Shown here: positions 33,957 through 42,343 of the stretch, piece by piece | Numbering within the stretch: position 1 is the stretch's first letter | How the letters are laid out: every line of letters begins with the position of its first letter | Assembly: GCA_041987545.1 (NCBI GenBank) | Contig: JBHIWH010000005.1 | Coordinates: forward strand, 224,940-288,939 | Direction of reading: 5' to 3' | Length of the DNA stretch: 64,000 bases | From: JAJRXR01 sp041987545 | Lineage (GTDB): Bacteria > Planctomycetota > Phycisphaerae > Phycisphaerales > UBA1924 | Notes under the pieces: model-generated | Databases searched by the model: none | What the model was told of the DNA's origin: nothing | Seen by the model: the letters and a program-made list of their open reading frames with translations, nothing else | Position numbers and translations under genes: made by a program

Positions 33957-36790
33957 TGGCCCACCTCCTCGCGAATGAGCCAGATCCTGGCGATGGCCTC
34001 CTCGCAGGCGGCGATCTGCGTGGCGACGTGCGAGGACGCCTCCAACGCGACGCCGAGCGTGTCCAGCACGCCCTGGACCTCGGCGCCCAGGCCGGCGCGC
34101 TCGCTGGAGGTGAGCAGCGCGAGCGACTCGCACGCGGCGATCTGCTCGGCGAGGAATTCGTGGATCGGTGTCGGCGCGAGCTCGAGCCGGGCGACGCGCC
34201 GGCGTTCGATCGCGTCGGCGTCGAGGCCGAGGAGGCCCGTGGGGCCCGCGCGGCGGGACTCGCGCGCCCAACGGAGGCGGAGGAGTCGCGCCGCCTCGCG
34301 CGGGCTGCCGACGACCGCGGCGTCCTCCATCGAAGGGGTTGAAGTCGCGCTGAGGTGGTACGCGTCGTAGAGGTCGGGCAGGTGCTCGTCCGCCGCGCCC
34401 CAAGAGGACTCGCCGGCGAGGGCCCGTATGAGGGCGGCGACGAGGGCCCGGTGCGACTGCCCCTTCCAGGCGCCGTCCCTGGCGTCGCGCGAGATCGGGG
34501 TCTGCGTCGCCAGTTCGATGATCTCGATCATCTCCGCGGAGCGGGGCATCTCGGGGAGTTGCTCGAGCAGCGCGTTGACCACCGCGGGCGCGTCGAGGAA
34601 CTGGCGGAGCGTCTGGCGGGCTCTCTCCTCCACGAGGCGCGGGGCGGCGTGGACGGCGGTGGCGACGAGCGTCTCGGCGTCAATCGGGCCGATGCCGCCC
34701 CCGCCCCGGTCCGCCAGGCGGTTGAGCAGCGAGAGCCGCTCGTTGGCGTCCGAGTCGGCCAGGGCGAAGCGCATCGCCCAGGCGCCGTCCGAGCCGCTGT
34801 CGGGCGCGAGCGGCGCGGCGTCGGACGCGTGGGCCGGCCGGCTGCGGCGGATCGCGTCGGAGCGTCGGACGGCGTCGGCCGCCTCCTCGAAGGCGCCGTC
34901 CCGCGCCAGCGAGACCGACGCGTTGAGCAGAGCAAGTCTGACGGCGAGCGTCAGCTGCGCGTGCGGGTCCGAGACGAGCGTCCGCTCGCGGAACAGGTCG
35001 TTCATCGCGGCGCGGATGTCGCCCGTGAGCGAGTCGAGCTCGGGGGCCTGGTCGAGGCGCCACGCGGCCTCGAGGCGTTCGCGGAGGGCGGTGCGCTCGC
35101 GCATGTCCGCGTTGGGCCCGAGCGACACCGTCGGGTCGATCCCGGGCGCCGCGGACCGCGAGGCGAGTGCCGCGACCAGGTGCGAGAGGGCGCCCGAGGT
35201 GGCGCCCGGCATCTCGAGCGTTCGCACGAGCCATCGCCTCGCGCCCGAGCCCCGCCTCCAGGAGAGGGCGAGCGCCGTCCGCTCGATCGCGGGGCGGCGG
35301 GCCTCGACCTGGCCCGCCGGTGGGGCGAGCAGGTCCTCGAGCGCCTCGGTGAGCAGGATGGTCCGGACGGTCTCGTTCTCGCCCGCCAGAGCGTCGACCG
35401 ACTCGATCCAGCGGGTCCAGGCCTGATCGCCGTGGGGCGCGCGGGCGAGCGTGTCGGCGACGAGCCGGGCGCCCATCACGCCCCCGGGGATGAAGCCCGA
35501 TGCGGTGGACGCGTGCTCGGGCGCAGCGCGCCGGAGGAGCCGGTCGCCCTGGGCGCGCTGCGAGGCGTCCAGCAACGGGGAGGACCGGACGCGCGCCAGC
35601 ACACCGGCCGACCACACCGCGGGCCAGATCTCGGACTCGTCGAGGTGGCCGGCGCCAGCGCCGGTGAGCGGGGCGAGGCCGGCGCCGACCGCGTCGATCG
35701 CGAGGCGCGAGGCGTCGGGCTGCGGGGAGACGGACTCCAGGAACTGCTCGACCGCGCGCAGGCCCCGTTCCCGATCGTCGGTCGGGAAGGCGACCCAGGT
35801 CGAGGCGAACAGCGTCACCGTGTTTGAGAACCGCCGGGTCGCCTCGAAGGGCGTGAGGTCGAGGGCGCGCCTGGCCGCCTCCAGCTCCTTGATGACCAGC
35901 TCGGGGTCGCCCAGGGCGCCCGGGTCGGGCAGATCGCGGGCCCGGGTCGGCGCCCCGCGGGACGGGTCGCCCGCGGGCGCCCGGCTCGAGGTCGGCGCAT
36001 CGCGACCGTCACCCTGCCGATCGACGATCGTTGGCGCCGAGCCCTGGTCCGCGAGGCTCATGAGCCCGATGACACCGACGACGAGGCTCGCGGTCGTGAT
36101 GATCGCGATCGCCGCGACCAGCGCGGCCATCTTCAGCAGCCGCTGGGCCGGGTCGATCTGCTCGTCGAGCGGCGTCCCCGGATCGGGCTTCTCGCCGAAC
36201 GATGGCGGAGGACCCGAGGCCGCGGCGGCCGCCGCGGATGGCGCCGCCCGCCTGGGTCGCGGGCGTCGGCGGTGGCCGATGCGACGCAGCGTGCTGGCGA
36301 CGTCGGCCGAGCCGAGCCCGCGGGCGTGGGCGATCGAGGCGATGCGCCGGAGCGACCGCTTGTTCCACCCGCCGAACATCGCGAGGGCGAGGATCGCATC
36401 GTGCTCGAGCAGCCGCTCGTGGGTCGAGAGGCCCCGCGCGCCGGGGGGCGGAGCGGCCGGGGCCGGTCTCGGCTCGCTCGGGGCCTGCGCGGGCGCGGCG
36501 ACGGCGCCCCAGCTCTCGACAAGGCGCGCGCGGACGCTCGGGTTGAGCAGCTGCGCAGCGGCGGCGTAGAGCGACAGTCGGACCTCGTCGGCCTCTGGGG
36601 TCTCGGCGAGCGGGTGCTCGTCGATCTGCCGCATGCGCCGGTCGCGGGCGTCCAGGATCGCCGCGTCGCTGATCGACCTCGGGTCCACGCCGAGCAGCGC
36701 GAACGGCCCGCCCATAGCGGCGCGCTCGCCGAGGAACGTGCTCGTGGGAGAGGACCGCCGACCGGCCTGGTCTCGCGTCGGGCCGCTCAT
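33953..36790 (-). CDS. Membrane protein with degenerate J domain and long extracytoplasmic helical region
   Basis: A 945-residue protein. Residues 27-93 look like a J domain (GPFALLGVDPRSISDAAILDAR, then LYAAAAQLLNPSVRARLVESW) in which HPD has become HPL at 59-61, so stimulation of Hsp70 is doubtful. A second helical unit lies at 125-175, then a Pro/Ala linker, one membrane helix at 221-246, and about 690 residues of Ala/Arg/Glu-rich helical sequence on the far side, consistent with TPR-like repeats. It overlaps both neighbours by 4 nt. Part of the VWA/ExbBD operon; a scaffold role is inferred. Confidence 0.7.
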   Translation of the reverse strand: MSGPTRDQAGRRSSPTSTFLGERAAMGGPFALLGVDPRSISDAAILDARDRRMRQIDEHPLAETPEADEVRLSLYAAAAQLLNPSVRARLVESWGAVAAPAQAPSEPRPAPAAPPPGARGLSTHERLLEHDAILALAMFGGWNKRSLRRIASIAHARGLGSADVASTLRRIGHRRRPRPRRAAPSAAAAAASGPPPSFGEKPDPGTPLDEQIDPAQRLLKMAALVAAIAIITTASLVVGVIGLMSLADQGSAPTIVDRQGDGRDAPTSSRAPAGDPSRGAPTRARDLPDPGALGDPELVIKELEAARRALDLTPFEATRRFSNTVTLFASTWVAFPTDDRERGLRAVEQFLESVSPQPDASRLAIDAVGAGLAPLTGAGAGHLDESEIWPAVWSAGVLARVRSSPLLDASQRAQGDRLLRRAAPEHASTASGFIPGGVMGARLVADTLARAPHGDQAWTRWIESVDALAGENETVRTILLTEALEDLLAPPAGQVEARRPAIERTALALSWRRGSGARRWLVRTLEMPGATSGALSHLVAALASRSAAPGIDPTVSLGPNADMRERTALRERLEAAWRLDQAPELDSLTGDIRAAMNDLFRERTLVSDPHAQLTLAVRLALLNASVSLARDGAFEEAADAVRRSDAIRRSRPAHASDAAPLAPDSGSDGAWAMRFALADSDANERLSLLNRLADRGGGGIGPIDAETLVATAVHAAPRLVEERARQTLRQFLDAPAVVNALLEQLPEMPRSAEMIEIIELATQTPISRDARDGAWKGQSHRALVAALIRALAGESSWGAADEHLPDLYDAYHLSATSTPSMEDAAVVGSPREAARLLRLRWARESRRAGPTGLLGLDADAIERRRVARLELAPTPIHEFLAEQIAACESLALLTSSERAGLGAEVQGVLDTLGVALEASSHVATQIAACEEAIARIWLIREEVGQ

Positions 36791-39480
36791 CCGTCCGACT
36801 CCGGATCGGGATCGGGCGCGCCGGGGGCCGGCGCAAGTCGAACACGGGCTTCGAGATCACGGAACCGCTCGTCCCATGGCGGGGGGAGCGGGCCGGGGTG
36901 GAGCACGCGGAACTGCCCGATGGCCTCGAGGGCGCGGGCCGGCTCGGCGACGAGCATGAGGCGGATGGACTCGTGCCGCGCCTCGAACCAGGGCGCCGAC
37001 CCTTCGCGCAGGCCGGCCATGAGTGTCAGCCAGGACTCGATCGCCTCCGCAGTCTCGCCCGCGCTCTCGGCCAGCCGCGCCCGGCGCCGCAGCACACCCT
37101 CGGGCCGGCGACCGGCCTCGAGCACGCGCCGATCCAGCTCCAGGGCCAGATCGCGCGCCGCCTCGTCGCCGAGCGACTCGTAGAGGTGCTCGCAGGCGGA
37201 GGCGACGGTGTCCATGACGCCGAGGGTCGTCGGCCCGACCAGGTCGGAGTCGGTCTTGCGGAGCTGCTCGATGACACGCGTGCCGTGCCGGACGACCCGC
37301 CGGGCCTCCTCATCGCGCCCGGGCGGGGCCGCCCAGTCCTCGGCCGCCCGCGCGTACAGCAGGCGGTGCGCCGCGTCTGCGAATCGACCTCCCTCCTCGT
37401 CGAGCGTCGCGAGCAGCGCCTCGACGCCGCCCGAGTCGTCGCGCCGGAGGGCGATCTGGAGGCGGCGGTAGGTCAGCTCGGCGTGCAGCGCGTCCAGGGG
37501 CTGGCTCCGCTTGCTCGCGAGCGTCTCGATCACGCGGATCGCGCGCTCGGCACGCGACACGTCGATCGAGTCCACCGCGAGCACGACGTCGAGCACCTGC
37601 CGGGCCCGGACCATGAGCGCCTCGGCCGCCTCGCTCGCCCCGGGCTCCTCGCCCGTGGTCGCCGTCTCCAGGTCCTCGTCGAGCAGCGGCTCGGCGACGG
37701 CCAAGAACCGTGCCGCGGCCTCGGGACGCTCGTCCGCGCTCGTGGCTCGGAAGACGCGGTATCGCAGCCTGGACTCGTGGCGCCTGGCGGCGCCGGCGAG
37801 GGGCGAGGCCGGGTCAACAGACGCAAGCACCTCGGCCGCCTGGCGATCGCCGAGCAGCTCGACGTCCGCGAGGCGCATCAGGAGCGTCGCCGCCCTGTCG
37901 GAGCGCGGGTGGGCGCGGATGTAGGCCTCGGCGGCGTCGTCACGCTCGGCGAGTTCCGCCTCGCCCCCATCGACCGCGAGCAGGTCGAGCGCAACGACCC
38001 GCATCCAGGCTGCCTCGGCGGACGCGTCTACGTCAGGGCCCTCGGCAACCTCGGCGAGCACGTCGGCGGCGCGGCGGAGCTCGCCCGCGTAGAACAGGCT
38101 CGTCCCCAGGCGGAGCCGGCACGCCGCCCGATCGTCCGCGTGGCGCCCGGCGTCGGGCGCATCGAGCGCCCGCTCGAACGCCGCGGCGGCCTCGTCGTAC
38201 CGCCGCGCCAGGTCCTGCGTCGCCGCGGGTCGTCCGGGGTCCTGGCCCGAGCGGGCGTGCGCGTCCCGCGCCTCGCGGTAGGCGGTGATGCCCTTGGCGT
38301 ACTGCAGGATGAACCCATCGCCCGCGCCCGGGACGCTGCCGAACTTCGAGGCCAGGTCGAGGACGTGCGACGTGGAGCCCGACGCGCTGAGATCCTCGAC
38401 CGCGGCGGTCGCGAGCGTTGTCGCGGGGCCGCGGGCCGAGCCCGGGAGCGCGCCGCCGTCGAGCGCCGCGAGCGCGACGACGGCGAGCAGCCTTGCCTCG
38501 CCCTCGTCCAGTGCGCCGGCGCGATCGCGCCGCTCGGAGACGATGCCCTCGAGCCGGCGCCACTCGCCGGCCTCGCTCAGCACGACGATCCAGGCGGACC
38601 GCATCTGCGACTCGGCCGAGGGCGGGATCATGCCGGACTGGTCGATCGTCTCGAGCCAGCCGATCGCGTCCTCGTCGCGCCCCTCGAGCGAGTAGCCCAG
38701 CGCGACGCCGATCGCGGCCCGCGCGACGTGCTCGAACTGGAGCAGGCGCCGGGGAAGGCGGTCGGTCGTCGGGCGGCGCTCGGGCGTGTCGAGCAGGTGG
38801 GCGAACTCGGCGATGGCGCGTGCCGCGTCCTCGGGCGCCGAGCCCTGGAGCCCGATGTAGTACGACGACCAGCCCGCGTAGTAGTGCGCCAGCGAGCGGA
38901 CCCGCCGGGCCTCGGCCAGTTCGTCCCGGACCCGGTCGCGCTGGGCGCCCGAGGTGGTCCGCTCCTGGCGCTCGAGGACGATCACCTCGCGGTCGGCCAG
39001 GATGGCGACCTCGTCGAGCACCTCGCGGACCGAGCGGAGCGTCGTGGCCGCGGCGTCCGCCTCGTCGTCGCCGGCGAGCAGCAGGCGCCAGCTCTCGACG
39101 ACCTCCTCGGCCGGCTGGTACATCGTGATCGCAAGCCCGACGCGCAGGTTGAACAGCCGCCCGTCGGGGACGGCGTCGAGCAGGGCGCGGGCGCGGCGCT
39201 CGGCCAGGGCCCGGTCCTCGGGGTCGTCGGCGCCGACGAGCGCACGCGTGTACAGGGCGCCGAGCTTCTCGGCGATGCGGTCCCGCTCGACGCCCTCGGC
39301 CCGGGCCAGGCGCTCGCGGAGCTGGGCGCCGAGCAGCTCGTCGAAGCCCTGGTCGCGGAGGTACCGCTCGACCTGCTCGTCCGGGGCGCCGGCCTCCTGC
39401 GCAGACGCGGCGGGCGCGCCCAGCGCGAGCGCGGCGACCAGAGCGAGGGCGGCGGGGATGTCAGCCGGGCGTCGGGACAT
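36787..39480 (-). CDS. Secreted TPR-type helical repeat protein of the VWA/ExbBD operon
   Basis: An 897-residue periplasmic protein. Residues 1-27 are a signal peptide (ALALVAALALGAPAASAQ). The remainder is a long array of helix pairs with TPR-like spacing (YYAGWSSYYIGLQGSAPEDAARAIAEF, ALGYSLEGRDEDAIGWLETI, RLGTSLFYAGELRRAADVLAEV). No catalytic motif. Its start overlaps the end of the second exbD gene by 20 nt, and its stop overlaps the next start by 4 nt. TPR proteins paired with ExbBD units probably gather partners for the energised complex. Confidence 0.78.
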   Translation of the reverse strand: MSRRPADIPAALALVAALALGAPAASAQEAGAPDEQVERYLRDQGFDELLGAQLRERLARAEGVERDRIAEKLGALYTRALVGADDPEDRALAERRARALLDAVPDGRLFNLRVGLAITMYQPAEEVVESWRLLLAGDDEADAAATTLRSVREVLDEVAILADREVIVLERQERTTSGAQRDRVRDELAEARRVRSLAHYYAGWSSYYIGLQGSAPEDAARAIAEFAHLLDTPERRPTTDRLPRRLLQFEHVARAAIGVALGYSLEGRDEDAIGWLETIDQSGMIPPSAESQMRSAWIVVLSEAGEWRRLEGIVSERRDRAGALDEGEARLLAVVALAALDGGALPGSARGPATTLATAAVEDLSASGSTSHVLDLASKFGSVPGAGDGFILQYAKGITAYREARDAHARSGQDPGRPAATQDLARRYDEAAAAFERALDAPDAGRHADDRAACRLRLGTSLFYAGELRRAADVLAEVAEGPDVDASAEAAWMRVVALDLLAVDGGEAELAERDDAAEAYIRAHPRSDRAATLLMRLADVELLGDRQAAEVLASVDPASPLAGAARRHESRLRYRVFRATSADERPEAAARFLAVAEPLLDEDLETATTGEEPGASEAAEALMVRARQVLDVVLAVDSIDVSRAERAIRVIETLASKRSQPLDALHAELTYRRLQIALRRDDSGGVEALLATLDEEGGRFADAAHRLLYARAAEDWAAPPGRDEEARRVVRHGTRVIEQLRKTDSDLVGPTTLGVMDTVASACEHLYESLGDEAARDLALELDRRVLEAGRRPEGVLRRRARLAESAGETAEAIESWLTLMAGLREGSAPWFEARHESIRLMLVAEPARALEAIGQFRVLHPGPLPPPWDERFRDLEARVRLAPAPGAPDPDPESDG

Positions 39481-39883
39481 AGCTCCTCTTGACGAACCCC
39501 GCGTCGTGGGCGGCCTGCATCGCGGCGGCCGCGGCGCCCACGGGCACGTCCCCGCTCACGCGGACCGCGACGCCCGCCTCCTTGGGCAGCTGCTTGAGAA
39601 TCGACTCCAGCTCCGCGGGCGTGACGGCCAGGCGGGCGCCGATGCGGTACACCGGGCCCGAGGCGCCCATCTCGATGTTCACGACCTGGGGCTGGAGGTC
39701 CACGCTCGTCGCCGCGGGCCCCTCGGTCTGCAGCGCCGTGTCGATCCGGCCCTCCTCGGGCGCGAAGCTCGACGTCACGAGGAAGAAGATCAGCAGCAGG
39801 AAGACCACGTCGATCATGCTGGTCATGGGGAGCGCGCCGAGCGTGCGGCGGCGCCCGCGGGCCGAGCGGGGCTGGAGGTTCAC
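39461..39883 (-). CDS. ExbD/TolR family protein 2
   Basis: A 140-residue ExbD/TolR protein starting at GTG 39883, which overlaps the stop of the first exbD gene as GTGA. A short cytoplasmic basic N-terminus is followed by one membrane helix (SMIDVVFLLLIFFLVTSSF) with the proton-bearing Asp at 25, then a periplasmic domain ending SYVPTPG. ExbD works with ExbB to use the proton gradient to drive a TonB- or TolA-like partner. The presence of two different ExbD proteins beside one ExbB is common in planctomycete clusters of this type. Confidence 0.9.
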   Translation of the reverse strand: MNLQPRSARGRRRTLGALPMTSMIDVVFLLLIFFLVTSSFAPEEGRIDTALQTEGPAATSVDLQPQVVNIEMGASGPVYRIGARLAVTPAELESILKQLPKEAGVAVRVSGDVPVGAAAAAMQAAHDAGFVKRSYVPTPG

Positions 39884-40320
39884 GGCGCGTCCCCCACCGG
39901 GGCCGACAGGGGGTCGATGGTCCCGATCGACCACCGGTTGACGCCCGCGCGGGAGAGCCGGTCCATGACGCGGTTCAGGTGCGCCGCCAGGCAGCGCTGG
40001 TCCGGGCGGACGCGGACGGTCACGAGGTCGGCGGCGCCGGCCCGCTCGATCTCGATGCCCGCGATCCTGGCGAAGCTCTCCAGGGAGATGGGCTCGGACT
40101 CGAAGATCAGCTCGCCCGTCGCGGTCAGGTCCACCGTCAGCGTTGCCGGCTCGGTCCGCTCGTCCTGACCCGGCTCGCGGGGCAGCTCGACCTCGGTGCG
40201 GCTCAGCTCGCCGAACTGCGAGGTGAACATGAAGAAGATGATCAGCTGCAGCACCACGTCGATCATCGGCGTGAGGTCGAAGGCGCGGAGCCGCTCGGAT
40301 TGTCCGGGCGAGAACCTCAC
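39880..40320 (-). CDS. ExbD/TolR family protein 1
   Basis: A 146-residue ExbD/TolR protein with helix TPMIDVVLQLIIFFMFTSQF; the proton-path Asp is residue 21. The periplasmic domain has the usual beta-alpha pattern (ATLTVDLTATGELIFESEPIS, DLVTVRVRPDQRC). Its ATG overlaps the stop of the exbB-like gene (ATGA), and its own stop overlaps the second exbD. It probably forms a hetero-pair with ExbD 2 inside the ExbB ring. Confidence 0.92.
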   Translation of the reverse strand: MRFSPGQSERLRAFDLTPMIDVVLQLIIFFMFTSQFGELSRTEVELPREPGQDERTEPATLTVDLTATGELIFESEPISLESFARIAGIEIERAGAADLVTVRVRPDQRCLAAHLNRVMDRLSRAGVNRWSIGTIDPLSAPVGDAP

Positions 40321-41099
40321 TTGGTGGTCGCTCCTCGCGGGGCGGCGGCGGGCTGGGGCGCGGGCCGCGGCTGGGCCGGGGCGGGCCTGGCGGGCGCGGA
40401 CGCGGCGCCCGGGGCGGCCGCCGACTCGAGGTACGCCGCCAGCTCCTCGATCGTCTCGCCCACCTCGGCGGTGAGCGTGTCGATGCGGTTGCGGAGGAAG
40501 GTGTACGCCGCGGTCGCGGGGATCGCGACGATCAGGCCCAGGACGGTCGTGACCAGGGCCTGGGAGATCGAGCCGCCGAGCTGGTCGGGACGTGCGGGGC
40601 CCTCGGTCATGGCGATGGTGTCGAACGCGCCGACCATGCCGACGACGGTGCCCAGAAGGCCCAGCATGGGCGCGACGGAGGCGATGAGCCCGATGCCGTC
40701 GGTCATGCGGTACATGCGGGCGACCTCGGCCTGGCCCGATTCCTCGAGCGCGCCCTTGAGTTCGAGGAACCCGAAGGGCGAGCGCGAGCAGCGGACGAGG
40801 GCCGAGCCGAAGACCCGGGTCACGAACGACTCGTTGTCCGGGTCCTCGCAGACCGCGATCGCGCCGGCGACGTCGTTGGCCCGGAGCTTCTCGTGCAGCT
40901 GGCCGACGACCTCGGGCGGGGCGAGCTTGGCGCGTCGCACGCGCCAGAGCTGGGCGCCGATCATCCCGACCGCGACGAGCGAGAGCAGGATGATGATCAG
41001 GCCGATCTCCCGCCCGGCGGCGATGTACTCGAGCAGCGACTTGGACGACGAGGGGTCGTCCTGCGCGAGCAGGAGCGTGCTGGTGAGCAGTTCGTTCAT
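40317..41099 (-). CDS. MotA/TolQ/ExbB proton channel protein
   Basis: A 260-residue ExbB/TolQ protein. An N-terminal helix (about 31-50) is followed by a cytoplasmic section and the two conserved C-terminal helices; TDGIGLIASVAPMLGLLGTVVGMVGAF and ISQALVTTVLGLIVAIPATAAYTFL carry the family pattern. The C-terminal tail is a Pro/Ala stretch. ATG at 41099 overlaps the stop of the upstream gene (ATGA) and is followed by an apolar N-terminus with no cleavage site. It forms the ion-driven motor core of the operon with the two ExbD proteins. Confidence 0.93.
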   Translation of the reverse strand: MNELLTSTLLLAQDDPSSSKSLLEYIAAGREIGLIIILLSLVAVGMIGAQLWRVRRAKLAPPEVVGQLHEKLRANDVAGAIAVCEDPDNESFVTRVFGSALVRCSRSPFGFLELKGALEESGQAEVARMYRMTDGIGLIASVAPMLGLLGTVVGMVGAFDTIAMTEGPARPDQLGGSISQALVTTVLGLIVAIPATAAYTFLRNRIDTLTAEVGETIEELAAYLESAAAPGAASAPARPAPAQPRPAPQPAAAPRGATTK

Positions 41100-42343
41100 G
41101 GAGTCGGTGTCCCCTCCGCCGCGACGGCGGCCGCGAGCGAGTCGGTGGTTGAAGTCACGTGAGGCTCGTCGGCGTGGAGCGCCGCGCGCGCGTCCCAGGT
41201 CTGGATCGGCGTCCAGCGTGCCGCGGGGCTGTCCGGAAAACGCTCGAGCAGGTCGCGCCGCAGGGCGTCGGCGACGTCCCGGTCCCCGAGAGCGCGGCAG
41301 GCGACCGCCGCCTCGGCCAGCGCGAGGGCGGCGAGGCGTTTGGGCGCCGGCTCCAGCCGCGCCGGGATGTGCAGGAGCTCGACGACGCCCCGGCGCCGCG
41401 TCTCGGTGTCCGGATCCAGCAGCATCGACCGCCCGACGGCGATGCGGATCCAGACCTCCTGCCAGCCCGGCGCCCCGCCCAGGCGGGCCCGGAGCGAGGC
41501 GGTGGCGGCCGCCCTGGCCTCGGGCGCGCCGACGCGCGAGGTCACGATCTCGAAGACCAGCTGCACGCCCGGCTCGCGGAGTGTCCGCGCGTCGAGCCCG
41601 GCGACCAGCGCGTCCAGCTCTCTCCGGACCTGGTCCGCGCCGCCCGGATTGGATTCGAATGCCGCGGCGAGCGTGTACAGACCCTCGAGGGCGCGGAGCC
41701 GTGCGCCGACCGACCCGCCGTCGGTCGTCTCGGAGATCGACGGCTCGACGCCCGTGCGCGCCAGCCACGCGGCCTCGTTGTCCGAGAGCCAGATCGGCGC
41801 CAGCGCCGGCACGAGCCCCGTGCCCGGGTCGATGAGCGGGTCGGTCGGCTGAGTCGTCGTCTGCTCCGGTGTGTATTCCTCTACACGCAGCACGCCGAGC
41901 CAGGGGGCGACGGCCCGCGCGCCGGCGGCCGAGCGCAGGCGGCACTCGAGCAGCCCCCGGGCGACGACCGAGGACGTGGGCCCGGGGCTCGCGTGGTACC
42001 TGCCGAAGAGTGTCTCGAAGAGCGGCTCGGCGTTGACGTGATCCCCCCGTGCAAGCCTGGAGTCGGCCCTCCAGACCATGCGGGCGGTCTCCCGCAGCGG
42101 CTCGAAGTCCGCCGACCGGTCCCCCGAGACGCTCTTGACGCGGGTCCAGTCAAGCGTCACGGCGACGCCGTCCGTGCGGAGGATCTGGACGCCCTGCTCG
42201 TCGAGGCCCGCGACGCTGCCGTCGGGCGGCGGCCCGCCCCCCCACAGCCGCACGCTCTCGCCCGCGGGCTGGGCGATCGCGGGCGCGGCGACGGCGAACA
42301 CCACCATGAGAGACGCGGACACGAGCGGCCGGCGCCGGCTCAC
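41096..42343 (-). CDS. Secreted protein of unknown function in the VWA/ExbBD operon
   Basis: A 415-residue protein starting at GTG 42343, overlapping the VWA stop as GTGA. The signal peptide ends near AIAQPAG (residue 26). Next is a small beta-rich segment that reads like an SH3-type or surface-binding unit (VRLWGGGPPPDGSVAGLDEQGVQILR), then a helical part rich in Ala, Arg and Leu, TPR-like, from about 85 to the end. No catalytic motif. Members of similar operons often carry such a protein between the VWA and ExbB genes; its role is unknown. Confidence 0.72.
   Translation of the reverse strand: MSRRRPLVSASLMVVFAVAAPAIAQPAGESVRLWGGGPPPDGSVAGLDEQGVQILRTDGVAVTLDWTRVKSVSGDRSADFEPLRETARMVWRADSRLARGDHVNAEPLFETLFGRYHASPGPTSSVVARGLLECRLRSAAGARAVAPWLGVLRVEEYTPEQTTTQPTDPLIDPGTGLVPALAPIWLSDNEAAWLARTGVEPSISETTDGGSVGARLRALEGLYTLAAAFESNPGGADQVRRELDALVAGLDARTLREPGVQLVFEIVTSRVGAPEARAAATASLRARLGGAPGWQEVWIRIAVGRSMLLDPDTETRRRGVVELLHIPARLEPAPKRLAALALAEAAVACRALGDRDVADALRRDLLERFPDSPAARWTPIQTWDARAALHADEPHVTSTTDSLAAAVAAEGTPTP

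Noticed and set aside
36898..39492. 864-codon plus-strand open frame opposite the TPR gene
   Set aside because: Shadow of the TPR gene, which has a signal peptide and overlapping operon neighbours; no recognisable protein in this frame.
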